DNA of 64,000 bases from Hypericibacter sp049323455 (GTDB lineage: Bacteria; Pseudomonadota; Alphaproteobacteria; Dongiales; Dongiaceae): assembly GCA_049323455.1 (NCBI GenBank), contig JBMONF010000022.1, forward strand, positions 34,100 to 98,099, read 5' to 3'. Below are positions 52,056 to 61,114 of this stretch, in pieces. Within the stretch, counting starts at the first letter, position 1, and each line of letters starts with the position of its first letter. A program made the position numbers and the translations under genes. The notes under the pieces were generated by a model that made no database searches, had not been told where the DNA came from, and was given only the letters and a program-made list of their open reading frames with translations.

Positions 52056-53198
52056 GTGGTCGTTGCATTCCGCGAGACATTGGCCGGCCTCGAGCGTGAC
52101 CTGGCCGATGCCGGCTCGGCGGCCCGGCTTTACCTCCAACCCGTCGGTCTCGTGACGGGCGCTGTCGCCCGCGTGATGATCGCGGACGGCCGGGCGTGCG
52201 CCGTCGCGGGCGGGCCGCTGGCAGCGACAGCCGGCGAAGTGGCCATCCGTACCGGCAACCGCATACGCCGGATCGTCATCGGTATGGCGGAGTTGTCGGG
52301 TTGGGCCGAGCAGAGCGAAGTGCCGGCTGCCGCGCGCCTTCGCACGCTGCTGCAGCGGATCGAAGCGCCGCGCCACGGCCCGAGCGACGGGCCACGGCTC
52401 ATGGGCGTCGTCAATGTCACGCCCGACAGCTTCTCCGACGGCGGGGAACATCTCGATCCCGCGGCGGCGCTGGCGCACTGCGAGGCGCTGGCCGCGGCCG
52501 GCGCGGACATCCTCGATATCGGCGGCGAATCGACACGGCCCGGCGCCATGCCCGTTTCGCCGGAGGACGAGATCGCCCGCGTGCGGCCCGTGCTCGAAGG
52601 CCTGCGCGAAAGACGCGCCGGCCTGCCCGGCATCGACCTCTCCATCGACACCCGCCACGCCGACGTGATGCGCGCGGCGATCGAGGCCGGCATCGACATC
52701 ATCAACGACGTCACCGCGCTGACCGGAGAACCCGACAGCCTCGTCGTCGCCGCCACGAGCAAGGCCCGCATCGTGCTCATGCATATGCAGGGCCGACCTC
52801 CGACCATGAACCTCGCGCCGGCTTACGACGACGTGGCGCTCGACCTGTTCGATTTCCTCGAGGCGCGGATCGAGGCCTGCCTGACGGCCGGCATCGAACG
52901 CCGGCGCCTGATCGTCGACCCCGGGATCGGTTTCGGCAAGCGCGTCCGCGAGAATCTGGAGATTCTCCGCCGTCTTTCCTTATTCCACGGTCTCGGCTGC
53001 CCGATCCTCTTGGGTGTGTCGCGCAAAGGCCTGCGTCCGGGCCAAGAGCGGCTCTCGCCCAAGGAGCGGATATCCACCTCGCTCGCCGCCGCCATGCATG
53101 CGCTCTTGCAAGGCGTGCAGATGCTGCGCGTGCACGACGTCGCCGAGACGCGCCAGGTGATCGAGCTGTGGCGGCGGCTGGCCGACACTGAATGCTGA
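52056..53198 (+). CDS. folP: Dihydropteroate synthase (FolP) with N-terminal extension
   Basis: 380 residues. The barrel starts at ~115 with LMGVVNVTPDSFSDGG and contains ILDIGGESTRPGA, SIDTRHADVM, INDVTAL, VLMHMQGRPPTM and DPGIGFGKRVRENLEIL, all family motifs. FolP joins p-aminobenzoate to dihydropterin pyrophosphate in folate synthesis. The first ~110 residues are an extra domain not found in E. coli FolP. The start is a GTG at 52056 with a weak SD (TAGG). It is separate from the DHPS-like gene at 33641, which serves H4MPT. Confidence 0.92.
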   Translation: MVVAFRETLAGLERDLADAGSAARLYLQPVGLVTGAVARVMIADGRACAVAGGPLAATAGEVAIRTGNRIRRIVIGMAELSGWAEQSEVPAAARLRTLLQRIEAPRHGPSDGPRLMGVVNVTPDSFSDGGEHLDPAAALAHCEALAAAGADILDIGGESTRPGAMPVSPEDEIARVRPVLEGLRERRAGLPGIDLSIDTRHADVMRAAIEAGIDIINDVTALTGEPDSLVVAATSKARIVLMHMQGRPPTMNLAPAYDDVALDLFDFLEARIEACLTAGIERRRLIVDPGIGFGKRVRENLEILRRLSLFHGLGCPILLGVSRKGLRPGQERLSPKERISTSLAAAMHALLQGVQMLRVHDVAETRQVIELWRRLADTEC

Positions 53199-53297
53199 CA
53201 CGCCGGCGCGGACAGGCCGGCCGGCTCGTCCCGCCATGCGACTCCTGAGCGACGAAACGTGTCTTAGCCCGGCAACCGAAGCGGCCGAAAGGGGCCC

Positions 53298-55280
53298 TTA
53301 CACATCCAGCTCCCGCACCTGGGCGGCGTGCTCCTGGATGAACTGGAAACGCAACTCCGGCTTGCGGCCCATCAGCCGCTCGACCAGGTCGGCCGTCTCG
53401 CGCGCCGCATCGCGATCCTCGCCGTAGCGCTCGGGCACGGCCACGCGCAGGAGCGTGCGCTGGCGCGGGTCCATGGTGGTCTCCTTGAGCTGCTGCGCCG
53501 GCATCTCGCCCAGCCCCTTGAACCGGTTGATCTCGACCTTGCCGCGGCCGGAGAACGCGCTCGCCAGAAGCTGGTCCTTGTGGCGGTCGTCGCGCGCATA
53601 GATCGTGGTGGCGCCCTGGGTCAGGCGATAGAGCGGGGGCTGCGCCAGATAGAGATGGCCCCTCTCGATCAGGCCCGGCATCTCGCGATAGAAGAAGGTC
53701 ATCAGCAGCGAGGCGATGTGGGCGCCGTCCACGTCGGCGTCCGTCATGATGATGATGCGCTCGTAGCGCAACCGGCCTGCGTCGAACTTCTCGCGCGTGC
53801 CGCAGCCCAAGGCCTGGATCAGGTCGATCAGCTCCTGGTTCTGCGCCAGCTTGTCGGCCGACGCGCTCGCCACGTTGAGGATCTTGCCGCGCAACGGCAG
53901 CACGGCCTGGGTCTCCCGATTGCGCGCCTGCTTGGCCGAGCCGCCGGCGGAATCGCCCTCGACCAGGAAGATCTCGGTGCCCTCGGCCGCGTCGCGCGTG
54001 CAGTCGGCGAGCTTGCCGGGCAGGCGCAGCTTGCGCGTCGCGGTCTTGCGGGCGAGATCCTTGTCCTGCCGCTTGCGCAAGCGTTCCTCGGCCCGCTCGA
54101 TCACATAGTCGAGCAGGTCGCGCGCCCGGTCGGGATCGTCGGAGAGCCAGTGGTCGAAATGGTCCTTGAGCGAGGCCTCGACCAGGCGCTGCGCCTCGAC
54201 CGAGGCCAACTTCTCCTTGGTTTGGCCCTGGAACTGCGGCTCGCGGATGAAGACCGAGAGCAGCATGACGGCGCCGCCGCACACATCCTCGGCCGTGATC
54301 TGTGCCGCCTTGCGGTTGCCGACCAGATCGCCATAGGCCTTGAGCGAACGGGCAAGCGCGGAGCGCAGACCCGCCTCGTGCGTGCCGCCCTCGGGTGTCG
54401 GCACGGTGTTGCAGTAGGAGCTGAAGTAAGGCTCCTGGTCCGCAGGCCAGGCGATGGCCCATTCGACGCGGCCCTGCTTCTCCGGGAATTCGGCGCGTCC
54501 GACGAAAGGCATGGCCGTGACGGTCTTGCGGCCCTCGAGCGTGGCGCTGAGAAAGTCGCCGAGCCCGCCCGGGAAATGGAAGGATTCCTCGGCGGGCGTG
54601 GCGTCGCCTTCCTTGAGAAGCGTCTTGTCGCAACGCCAGCGGATCTCGACGCCGCGAAAGAGATAGGCCTTGGAGCGGGCCATGCGGTAGAGCCGCTCGG
54701 GGCGGAAATATGCGCCCGCGCCGAAAATCTTCGGATCGGGATGGAAGGTGATGGCGGTGCCGCGCCGGTTCACCGTGCCCATCTTCTTCAGCTTCGTGGT
54801 CGGATGGCCGCGCTCGTATTCCTGAACATGGAGCTGCTTGTCTCGCGCGACCTCGACGGTGAGCTTGTCGGCGAGCGCATTCACCACCGAGAGACCCACG
54901 CCGTGCAGGCCGCCCGAGGTCGTATAGACCTTGCCCCCGAACTTGCCGCCGGAATGGAGCGTGGTGAGGATCACCTCCAAGGCCGACTTGTTCTTGTATT
55001 TCGGGTGCGGATCCACCGGAATGCCGCGCCCGTTGTCCGCGACCGTCACGGTGTTGTTGGCGCCGAGCTCGATCTCGATGCGGCTGGCATGTCCCGCCAC
55101 GGCCTCGTCCATGGCGTTGTCGAGGATCTCGGCGACGAGATGGTGCATGGCCCGCTCGTCGGTCCCGCCGATATACATGCCGGGCCGCCGCCGGACGGGC
55201 TCGAGCCCCTCCAGCACTTCGATGTCCTTGGCGGTGTATTCGCCCGACTTCTTCGGGCTGTTGGCAAACAGGTCGTTCAT
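53298..55280 (-). CDS. parE: DNA topoisomerase IV subunit B
   Basis: 660 residues. GHKL ATPase domain with LEPVRRRPGMYIGG, EILDNAMDEA, VADNGRGIPVD and TSGGLHGVGLSVVNAL; TOPRIM domain with LVEGDSAGGSAKQ and IMTDADVDGAHI; C-terminal INRFKGLGEMP. PLRGKILNV follows the TOPRIM Glu as usual. It works with ParC to decatenate chromosomes. The ATG at 55280 starts MNDLFANSPKK. Length (660) fits ParE rather than GyrB, which is about 800. Confidence 0.93.
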   Translation of the reverse strand: MNDLFANSPKKSGEYTAKDIEVLEGLEPVRRRPGMYIGGTDERAMHHLVAEILDNAMDEAVAGHASRIEIELGANNTVTVADNGRGIPVDPHPKYKNKSALEVILTTLHSGGKFGGKVYTTSGGLHGVGLSVVNALADKLTVEVARDKQLHVQEYERGHPTTKLKKMGTVNRRGTAITFHPDPKIFGAGAYFRPERLYRMARSKAYLFRGVEIRWRCDKTLLKEGDATPAEESFHFPGGLGDFLSATLEGRKTVTAMPFVGRAEFPEKQGRVEWAIAWPADQEPYFSSYCNTVPTPEGGTHEAGLRSALARSLKAYGDLVGNRKAAQITAEDVCGGAVMLLSVFIREPQFQGQTKEKLASVEAQRLVEASLKDHFDHWLSDDPDRARDLLDYVIERAEERLRKRQDKDLARKTATRKLRLPGKLADCTRDAAEGTEIFLVEGDSAGGSAKQARNRETQAVLPLRGKILNVASASADKLAQNQELIDLIQALGCGTREKFDAGRLRYERIIIMTDADVDGAHIASLLMTFFYREMPGLIERGHLYLAQPPLYRLTQGATTIYARDDRHKDQLLASAFSGRGKVEINRFKGLGEMPAQQLKETTMDPRQRTLLRVAVPERYGEDRDAARETADLVERLMGRKPELRFQFIQEHAAQVRELDV

Positions 55281-55425
55281 GGGCGCGCGATTATAGGGAG
55301 GGACCGGGCCGACACAAGCAAGATGCTGGGGGCGGGGGCCGGTTCGTCCACAAGATGCGGCGGTTCCCGGCCGCTTCGCGACCTCTCGACAGGGCCGTGC
55401 CGGAACCGGCATTCTGCACTGCACC

Positions 55426-55842
55426 ATGACCCAGCCCCGCGAGTCCAAGACGCCTGCCGAGCCCGAACGCCCGCCGAGTTTCGAGCCGGCGATCCGCACC
55501 TTTGCCATGCCGGCCGACGCCAACGCCAACGGCGACATCTTCGGCGGCTGGCTCATGGCCCAGATGGACATCGCCGGCGGCGTAACCGCCGCCAGGCGCG
55601 CGCAGGGGCGCTGCGTCACGGTCGCCGTCGATGCCATGGCCTTCCACCGGCCGGTCATGATCGGCGATCTCCTGAGCTGCTACGCGAAGATCGTGCGTAT
55701 CGGCCGCAGCTCGATGACCATCGAGATCGAAAGCTGGGTCGAGCGGCGCCTTACCGGCCGGCACGAGAAGGTGACGGAAGGTCACTTCACCTACGTCGCG
55801 ATCGACGATGACGGGCGGCCGCGGCCGGTACCGAAGGAATAG
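55426..55842 (+). CDS. Acyl-CoA thioesterase (YciA-type hotdog fold)
   Basis: 138 residues. AMPADANANGDIFGGWLMAQMDIAGG carries the catalytic Asp/Asn region of hotdog acyl-CoA thioesterases, then VAVDAMAFHRPVMIGDLL and IEIESWVERR. YciA-type enzymes hydrolyse a broad range of acyl-CoAs. It is divergent from parE and 112 bases upstream of the kinase gene. Confidence 0.9.
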   Translation: MTQPRESKTPAEPERPPSFEPAIRTFAMPADANANGDIFGGWLMAQMDIAGGVTAARRAQGRCVTVAVDAMAFHRPVMIGDLLSCYAKIVRIGRSSMTIEIESWVERRLTGRHEKVTEGHFTYVAIDDDGRPRPVPKE

Positions 55843-55954
55843 GCGCTCCCGCGAGCGGTTGTCGTGGTTAACTGAACGTAAAGCGGTCGGTGCGAATCTT
55901 TCCGAGTTCTGGCGGGGGCGGCCGCCCGCTCCCGAGACAGGCTGCGGTTGCGCC

Positions 55955-57400
55955 ATGAGACGACGGACCTTGAGCTTCGCGCTGTTGAGCGGGCCGATCC
56001 TGCTGCTGGCCGGCGTTCTCCTGGGGCTGTTCTACCGCAGCGCATCGCTCGAGCTTCTCGAAAGCATGGCCGAGCGGCAAAACGCCACCCTGACGCGTGT
56101 CTTCGCCAACGCGGCCTGGGGCGATTTCCACCGCTATGTCAGCCAAGCGGGGACCGCCGACCCGGCGGCTCTGCACGACAATGCCGATCTCGACGCGCTT
56201 GGTCAGCGCATCGCAGCCCTGATGCGCGGCTCTTCGATCGCCAAGGTCAAGATCTACGATCTCGACGGCCTGATCGTCTACTCGACCGACCCGAGCGAGA
56301 TCGGCCTGCGCAAGCGCAATGAAGGCGTCGAAAGCGCCAAGCGCGGCAACGTCGCCAACGAAATGGAGCGCAAGGATCAAATGCTCTCCTTCGACGGCGT
56401 CGTCAGCGACCGCGACGTGGTCTCCAGCTACCTGCCGCTCTACGATCCCGACAACCCGACGCGCGTCGAGGCGGTCATCGAGATCTACGACGACGTGACC
56501 GACCTGGTGGCCCGGATCGACCGCGAGGCGCTCGTCGCGGCAGGTGTCCTCGTCGCTGTCCAACTCGTCATCTATCTCGGTCTCGTGTTCATCGTCTATC
56601 GAAGCGACCGCGCGGTGCGGCGCGAGCACGAAAGAAACCTTCGGCTCTCGGCTGCGGCGGCGCGCGCCCAGGCCGCCAGCCAGGCGAAGTCGGAGTTTCT
56701 GGCGAACATGAGCCACGAGCTTCGCACGCCGCTCAATGCGATCATTGGCTTCACGGAAGTGATCCGGAACGGCGTGATGGGGCCGATCCGACCCGATTCC
56801 TACAAAGGCTACATCGACGACATCTGGGCCGCCGGCACGCATCTCGGCCGCATCATCAACGACATCCTCGACCTGACAAAGGCGGAATCGGGCAGGATGC
56901 AGATCGAGGCCCGCGAGTTCGATCTGGACGAGACGCTGAGGCGCGTGCGCCAGATCGTGCAAGGCCAAGCCGATCGCGCCCGCGTGAAACTCGAGCTTGA
57001 GCCAGGCAGCGAGGGTCTCAGGCTCACGACCGACGAACGCAAGCTGCAGCAAATCCTTCTCAACTTGCTGTCCAACGCGATCAAATTCACGCCGGCCGGG
57101 GGCAGGATCTCGCTCGCCGCCCGCCGCAACGACGACGGCGCCGAAGTCGTCGTGGCGGATACCGGGATCGGCATGGCGCCCGAGGAGATCCTGATCGCAC
57201 TGTCGCCTTTCGGCCAGGTCGACAGCACGCTGAGCCGAAAATACGAGGGAACCGGCATCGGGTTGCCGCTCTCGCGCAAGCTCGCCCAGCTCCTTGGCGG
57301 CGACATCGAGATCGAGAGCGCCAAAGGCGTCGGTACGACGGTAACGGTGCGTCTCCTCGATCTCGGAGCGGACGCGGGCTCCCGCGCGCACGCCGCGTAG
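55955..57400 (+). CDS. Sensor histidine kinase
   Basis: 481 residues. Two membrane segments (about 8-27 and 192-216) flank a periplasmic sensor region. After it come an Ala-rich coiled coil, the phosphoacceptor H254 (FLANMSHELRTPLNAIIGFTEV), and the HATPase domain with N-box NLLSNAIKFTPAGG, G1 VVADTGIGM and G2 EGTGIGLPLSRKL. No receiver domain is fused and no response regulator lies beside it, so its partner is elsewhere. The ATG at 55955 starts the first membrane helix. Confidence 0.92.
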   Translation: MRRRTLSFALLSGPILLLAGVLLGLFYRSASLELLESMAERQNATLTRVFANAAWGDFHRYVSQAGTADPAALHDNADLDALGQRIAALMRGSSIAKVKIYDLDGLIVYSTDPSEIGLRKRNEGVESAKRGNVANEMERKDQMLSFDGVVSDRDVVSSYLPLYDPDNPTRVEAVIEIYDDVTDLVARIDREALVAAGVLVAVQLVIYLGLVFIVYRSDRAVRREHERNLRLSAAAARAQAASQAKSEFLANMSHELRTPLNAIIGFTEVIRNGVMGPIRPDSYKGYIDDIWAAGTHLGRIINDILDLTKAESGRMQIEAREFDLDETLRRVRQIVQGQADRARVKLELEPGSEGLRLTTDERKLQQILLNLLSNAIKFTPAGGRISLAARRNDDGAEVVVADTGIGMAPEEILIALSPFGQVDSTLSRKYEGTGIGLPLSRKLAQLLGGDIEIESAKGVGTTVTVRLLDLGADAGSRAHAA

Positions 57401-57413
57401 CCGGGCTACGAGC

Positions 57414-57914
57414 TCATCCTTCCGGAGACGGCACCAGATCCTCGATGCCGAGAACGAAGGCAACCTCGTCGGATGTCCCGTCGGAAAGCGGGAACTTGGC
57501 CCACTCGAACGGCTTGATCTTGTGGTCCTGCCACACCGCGTAGCCGGTTCCCATGAGCGGGCGCCGTTCGGCGGCAATGCGGCAATACTGATCGAGATAA
57601 GTCTGGATCTCCCACCGCTGCCAGCCGCTCTCGTCCAGCCAGAGGTTGGTGTAATCCTCCTCGGCATAGCGCGCCGCCTCCGTTCCTACCAGCCGGTAGC
57701 GGATCCGGAGCGTATCGCCGCGATGCAGCTCGGCGATCATCAGATAGGGCAGGAGGCTTTTGATTTCGGCCGGATCGATCTCGCGCTTGGCCGGCATGGC
57801 GCGCCCGGCTCGCTTTGCCTCCCAGTAGCTCGCCAACTCGCGAATGCGCCCCGAGGTGACCGTCCGGCCCGTCTCGATGTTGCGAAACGGAGAGGGGCGC
57901 TTCCGTACGATCAT
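57414..57914 (-). CDS. PAS-domain protein (PAS_5 type)
   Basis: 166 residues. The sequence REIDPAEIKSLLPYLMIAELHRGDTLRIRYRLVGTEAARY is typical of the alphaproteobacterial PAS_5 family, and EDYTNLWLDE follows. These single-domain proteins have no known output; they may sense a small ligand or redox state. It is convergent with the histidine kinase (13-base gap), which may or may not be functional linkage. Confidence 0.82.
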   Translation of the reverse strand: MIVRKRPSPFRNIETGRTVTSGRIRELASYWEAKRAGRAMPAKREIDPAEIKSLLPYLMIAELHRGDTLRIRYRLVGTEAARYAEEDYTNLWLDESGWQRWEIQTYLDQYCRIAAERRPLMGTGYAVWQDHKIKPFEWAKFPLSDGTSDEVAFVLGIEDLVPSPEG

Positions 57915-58082
57915 CAGGCAAGCTCCGTCATGGTTGCGCGGCGCAGTTCCTGCGCGGCGCCGGACCGCGACCTTATCAACATATCCGGCAATCCGACATT
58001 CCAGCGTACCCGCGGCCTCCTAAGGGATTCTTCACGGAGGCGATGCATCGGCCGTTTTCAGGCGGGCGCCGGCAGGAACGCC

Positions 58083-58138
58083 AAAAAAGAAAGCGGCCGC
58101 CTCCGAGACTGCCCCGGAGGCGACCGAAGGAGGCGGCC
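58083..58138 (-). terminator. Rho-independent terminator of the glnBA operon
   Basis: GGCCGCCTCC (58095-58104) pairs perfectly with GGAGGCGGCC (58129-58138). An inner CTCCG/CGGAG pair can add a second helix. On the minus strand the stem is followed by a TTTCTTTTTT run (complement of AAAAAAGAAA). It lies 42 bases after the glnA stop. Confidence 0.85.
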
Positions 58139-58180
58139 CTTGATCGCGGGCCTTGTCCGGCGCCGCGCCAGGGAGGGCCG

Positions 58181-59590
58181 TCAGACGCTGTAATAAAGCT
58201 TGTACTCGAGCGGATGCGGCGTCATGTCGAAATCGTGGACCTCCTCCCATTTCAGCTCGAGATAGGCGTCGATGAAGTCGTCCGCGAACACGTCGCCCTT
58301 CTTGAGGAAGCCGCGGTCGTTGTCGAGGCTCACCAGCGCTTCGCGCAAGCTCCCGCATACCGTCGGCACGTTCTTCAGCTCCTCGGGCGGCAGGTCGTAG
58401 AGGTTCTTGTCCATCGGATCACCCGGATGGATCTTGTTCACGATGCCGTCGATGCCGGCCATCAGCATCGCGGCACAAGCGAGATAGGGATTGGCCGAAG
58501 GATCGGGAAACCGCACCTCGACGCGCTTGCCCTTCGGATTGGCCACGAACGGAATGCGGCACGAGGCCGAGCGGTTGCGCGAGGAGTAGGCGAGCAGCAC
58601 CGGCGCCTCGAAGCCCGGCACCAGACGCTTGTAGCTGTTGGTGGTCGGGTTCGTGAAGGCGTTGATCGCCTTGGCGTGCTTGATGATGCCGCCGATATAG
58701 TAGAGCGCGGTCTCGCTCAGGTCCGCATAGCCGTTGCCGGCGAACAGCGGCTGGCCGTTCTTCCAGATCGACTGGTGGACGTGCATGCCCGAGCCGTTGT
58801 CGCCCTTGACCGGCTTGGGCATGAAGGTCGCGGTCTTGCCATAGGAGTGGGCCACGTTCTGGACACAGTACTTGTAGATCTGCATCGCGTCGGCGACGCG
58901 GGTCATGGTCGAGAACTTGATGCCGAGCTCGTGCTGGCTGGGCGCCACCTCGTGATGGTGCTTCTCGACCACCACGCCCATCTCGGCGATCGTCGACAGC
59001 ATCTCCGCGCGCAGGTCGGCACCGCCGTCGAGCGGCGGCACGGGGAAGTAGCCGCCCTTGATCTGCGGCCGGTGGCCGTGGTTGCCCTCCTCGAGCTTGC
59101 GCCCGCTCATATAGGGGCCCTCGTCGGAGGCGAACTCAACGAAGGTGCGGTGCATCGACACCTCGTAGCGGACGTCGTCGAACACGAAGAACTCGGCCTC
59201 CGGCCCCATGAAGCAGGTATCGCCGATGCCGGTGCTCTTGAGATAGGTTTCGGCCGCCTTGGCGATCGAGCGCGGATCGCGGCTGTAATGCTGGCCGGTC
59301 AGCGGCTCGATGATATCGCAGAAAACCACCAGCGAGGTCTGCGCGGCGAACGGATCGAGGGTGGCGGTGTCGCAATCGGGCATCAGGATCATGTCGGACT
59401 CGTTGATCGCCTTCCAACCGGCGATCGAGGAGCCGTCGAACATCACCCCCTCGGTAAGCAGATCCTCGTCGACCGCCGAGGCCGCCTGGGCGAGGTGATG
59501 CCACTTGCCTTTCGGATCGGTGAACCGGAAATCGATATACTTGGCGTCATGCTCCTTGATCATCGACAGGAGCTTTTTCGGATCGGACAT
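58181..59590 (-). CDS. glnA: Glutamine synthetase type I
   Basis: 469 residues, the standard GSI length. Visible are FRFTDPKGKWHHL, FDGSSIAGWKAINESDM, the ATP-site KPVKGDNGSGMHVHQS, and the adenylylation site Y398 in KNLYDLPPEE. GlnA joins ammonia to glutamate, the main nitrogen assimilation step; Tyr modification by GlnE is expected. It follows glnB by 62 bases in the typical glnB-glnA operon. A strong terminator follows. Confidence 0.97.
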   Translation of the reverse strand: MSDPKKLLSMIKEHDAKYIDFRFTDPKGKWHHLAQAASAVDEDLLTEGVMFDGSSIAGWKAINESDMILMPDCDTATLDPFAAQTSLVVFCDIIEPLTGQHYSRDPRSIAKAAETYLKSTGIGDTCFMGPEAEFFVFDDVRYEVSMHRTFVEFASDEGPYMSGRKLEEGNHGHRPQIKGGYFPVPPLDGGADLRAEMLSTIAEMGVVVEKHHHEVAPSQHELGIKFSTMTRVADAMQIYKYCVQNVAHSYGKTATFMPKPVKGDNGSGMHVHQSIWKNGQPLFAGNGYADLSETALYYIGGIIKHAKAINAFTNPTTNSYKRLVPGFEAPVLLAYSSRNRSASCRIPFVANPKGKRVEVRFPDPSANPYLACAAMLMAGIDGIVNKIHPGDPMDKNLYDLPPEELKNVPTVCGSLREALVSLDNDRGFLKKGDVFADDFIDAYLELKWEEVHDFDMTPHPLEYKLYYSV

Positions 59591-59652
59591 GTTTTGCGTC
59601 TTCCCTGGGTTGGTCTGGTTGCAGCCACGAATGGTCGCGATGGGGCCGGCCT

Positions 59653-59991
59653 CTAGATGGCGTCGGCGCCGCGCTCGCCGGTGCGAATACGAATGACCTC
59701 GTCGACGGAGGAGACGAAGATCTTGCCGTCGCCGATGCGCCCGGTTCGGGCGGCCTGCTGGATCGCCTCGACGGCGCGCTCGACCAGCGCGTCCTCGAGC
59801 ACCACCTCGATCTTCACCTTCGGCAGGAAATCGACGACGTACTCCGCGCCGCGGTAGAGCTCGGTGTGGCCCTTTTGCCGACCGAAACCCTTGGCCTCGG
59901 TGACGGTGATGCCCTTGATCCCGACCTCGTGCAGTGCATCCTTCACGTCGTCGAGCTTGAAGGGCTTGATGATGGCTTCGATCTTCTTCAT
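59653..59991 (-). CDS. glnB: Nitrogen regulatory protein P-II
   Basis: 112 residues. MKKIEAIIKPFKLDDVKDAL is the classic N-terminus, and the T-loop has Y51 in RGAEYVVDF, the uridylylation site. GRIGDGKIFV closes the family signature. PII senses 2-oxoglutarate and ATP/ADP and regulates GlnA modification and NtrB. It is first in the glnBA operon, with a sigma-54-type promoter about 60-75 bases upstream. Confidence 0.97.
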   Translation of the reverse strand: MKKIEAIIKPFKLDDVKDALHEVGIKGITVTEAKGFGRQKGHTELYRGAEYVVDFLPKVKIEVVLEDALVERAVEAIQQAARTGRIGDGKIFVSSVDEVIRIRTGERGADAI

Positions 59992-60051
59992 GGGTGGATC
60001 GTCCTGGGCTTGTGCCGAGCAGCCCTGCGGGGCAGCTCTCGCGCGCCTGAT

Positions 60052-60067
60052 AGCATGGCCCGTGCCA
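60052..60067 (-). promoter_or_regulatory. Sigma-54 (RpoN) promoter of glnBA
   Basis: On the minus strand TGGCAC-GGGCC-ATGC matches the consensus TGGCAC-N5-TTGC with one mismatch, and the -24 GG and -12 GC are correctly spaced. It would start transcription about 50 bases before the glnB ATG. NtrC-dependent sigma-54 control of glnBA is well known in proteobacteria; no clear NtrC site was found by eye. Confidence 0.7.
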
Positions 60068-60194
60068 AGCCCGAAGGCGCTAGATTCCTGGGGCTTTTTC
60101 ACAGCGGCTCCCTAGTATCGCCCATATTTTAGGCGATTTGCCTATGAAATGGGCATCACCCGGAGGCGTCCGAGACGGCGAATTTGGCAAGGTC

Positions 60195-61070
60195 ATGAGC
60201 AGGATAGAGACATTCGATACGTCTTCCTGGCAGCCCGCCCTCGATAACGCCACGGCGAGCCGCGCCCTCGAGGCGCTCGAAGGGGGGCGGATCCTCTGTT
60301 TCCCGAAGCTGCGTTTTGCGATGACGCCGGAAGAGGCCCGCTTTCTCGCGGCCGGCTGGTCGGGCGCTGCCAAGAACATCAGCTACGAGACGGCAAACGA
60401 CACCCTCAAGGGGACGGCGGCCACGGGCGACCATGCCGCCGCGCTGCGGCGCCTGATGATCCGTTACGCGCAGGCGGCGCAGGCGCTGCTCGAAGCCGTG
60501 ATCCCGGCCTATCGTGGCCATTTGGCATTGGCGCGCACCAGCTTCCGCCCGGTCGAGGTCGCAGGCCGGCAGCGCTCACCGCGCCAGGACGATACGCGCC
60601 TGCATGTCGACGCCTTTCCCTCGCGGCCGACGGGCGGGCGGCGCATCCTCAGGGTCTTCAGCAACGTCGACGCCGAGGGACGACCGCGGCACTGGCGGGT
60701 GGGCGGCCCGTTCGAGACCGTGGCCCGGCGCTTCTTCGCAAGCCTGCCGGCGCCGTGGCCTGGCAGCGCGGCGGCGCTGGCGGCCATCGGCCTCACCAAG
60801 GGCCGACGCGCCGCCTACGATCATTACATGCTCCGGCTGCACGACGCGATGAAGCTGGATGCGGCTTATCAGGCGCGGGAGGGGACGGAAGCAATCGCAT
60901 TTCCGGCCGGCACGAGCTGGATCGTCTTCACCGATCAGGTGCCGCACGCGGCCGTGGCGGGGTGCAATGCGCTCGAGCAGACCTTCCATCTCGAGCCGAT
61001 GCATATGAAACACCCTGAGCGAAGCCCGCTCCGGGTGCTGGAAGATTTGGCCGGCCGCTCGCTCGCCTGA
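60195..61070 (+). CDS. Kdo hydroxylase family protein (Fe(II)/2-oxoglutarate dioxygenase-like)
   Basis: 291 residues. GGRILCFPKLRFAMTPEEARFL and ARTSFRPVEVAGRQRSPRQDD are followed by the iron-binding H137-x-D139 (LHVDAFPSRPTGGRRILRVF); a distal His is in TDQVPHAAVAG. This matches Kdo hydroxylases, which convert Kdo to Ko in lipopolysaccharide. The ATG at 60195 is preferred to an ATG 19 codons upstream because homology begins after it. Divergent from glnBA; no lipid A genes are near. Confidence 0.85.
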   Translation: MSRIETFDTSSWQPALDNATASRALEALEGGRILCFPKLRFAMTPEEARFLAAGWSGAAKNISYETANDTLKGTAATGDHAAALRRLMIRYAQAAQALLEAVIPAYRGHLALARTSFRPVEVAGRQRSPRQDDTRLHVDAFPSRPTGGRRILRVFSNVDAEGRPRHWRVGGPFETVARRFFASLPAPWPGSAAALAAIGLTKGRRAAYDHYMLRLHDAMKLDAAYQAREGTEAIAFPAGTSWIVFTDQVPHAAVAGCNALEQTFHLEPMHMKHPERSPLRVLEDLAGRSLA

Positions 61071-61104
61071 CCCGCGGGCTCGCCCGATCGAGCGGGCCCG
61101 CGGG
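61071..61104. terminator. GC-rich hairpin between convergent genes
   Basis: CCCGCGGGCTCG and the complementary GCCCGCGGG plus CGAGC form a long stem (61071-61082 with 61089-61104, two bases bulged). No T run follows. It lies between the Kdo hydroxylase stop and the aminotransferase stop and may block read-through in both directions. Confidence 0.5.
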
Positions 61105-61114
61105 AGGCGAGGGG

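Noticed and set aside
53328..55811. 827-codon open frame on the plus strand opposite parE
   Set aside because: Antisense shadow of a conserved housekeeping gene; composition is Arg/Ala/Leu-rich without motifs.
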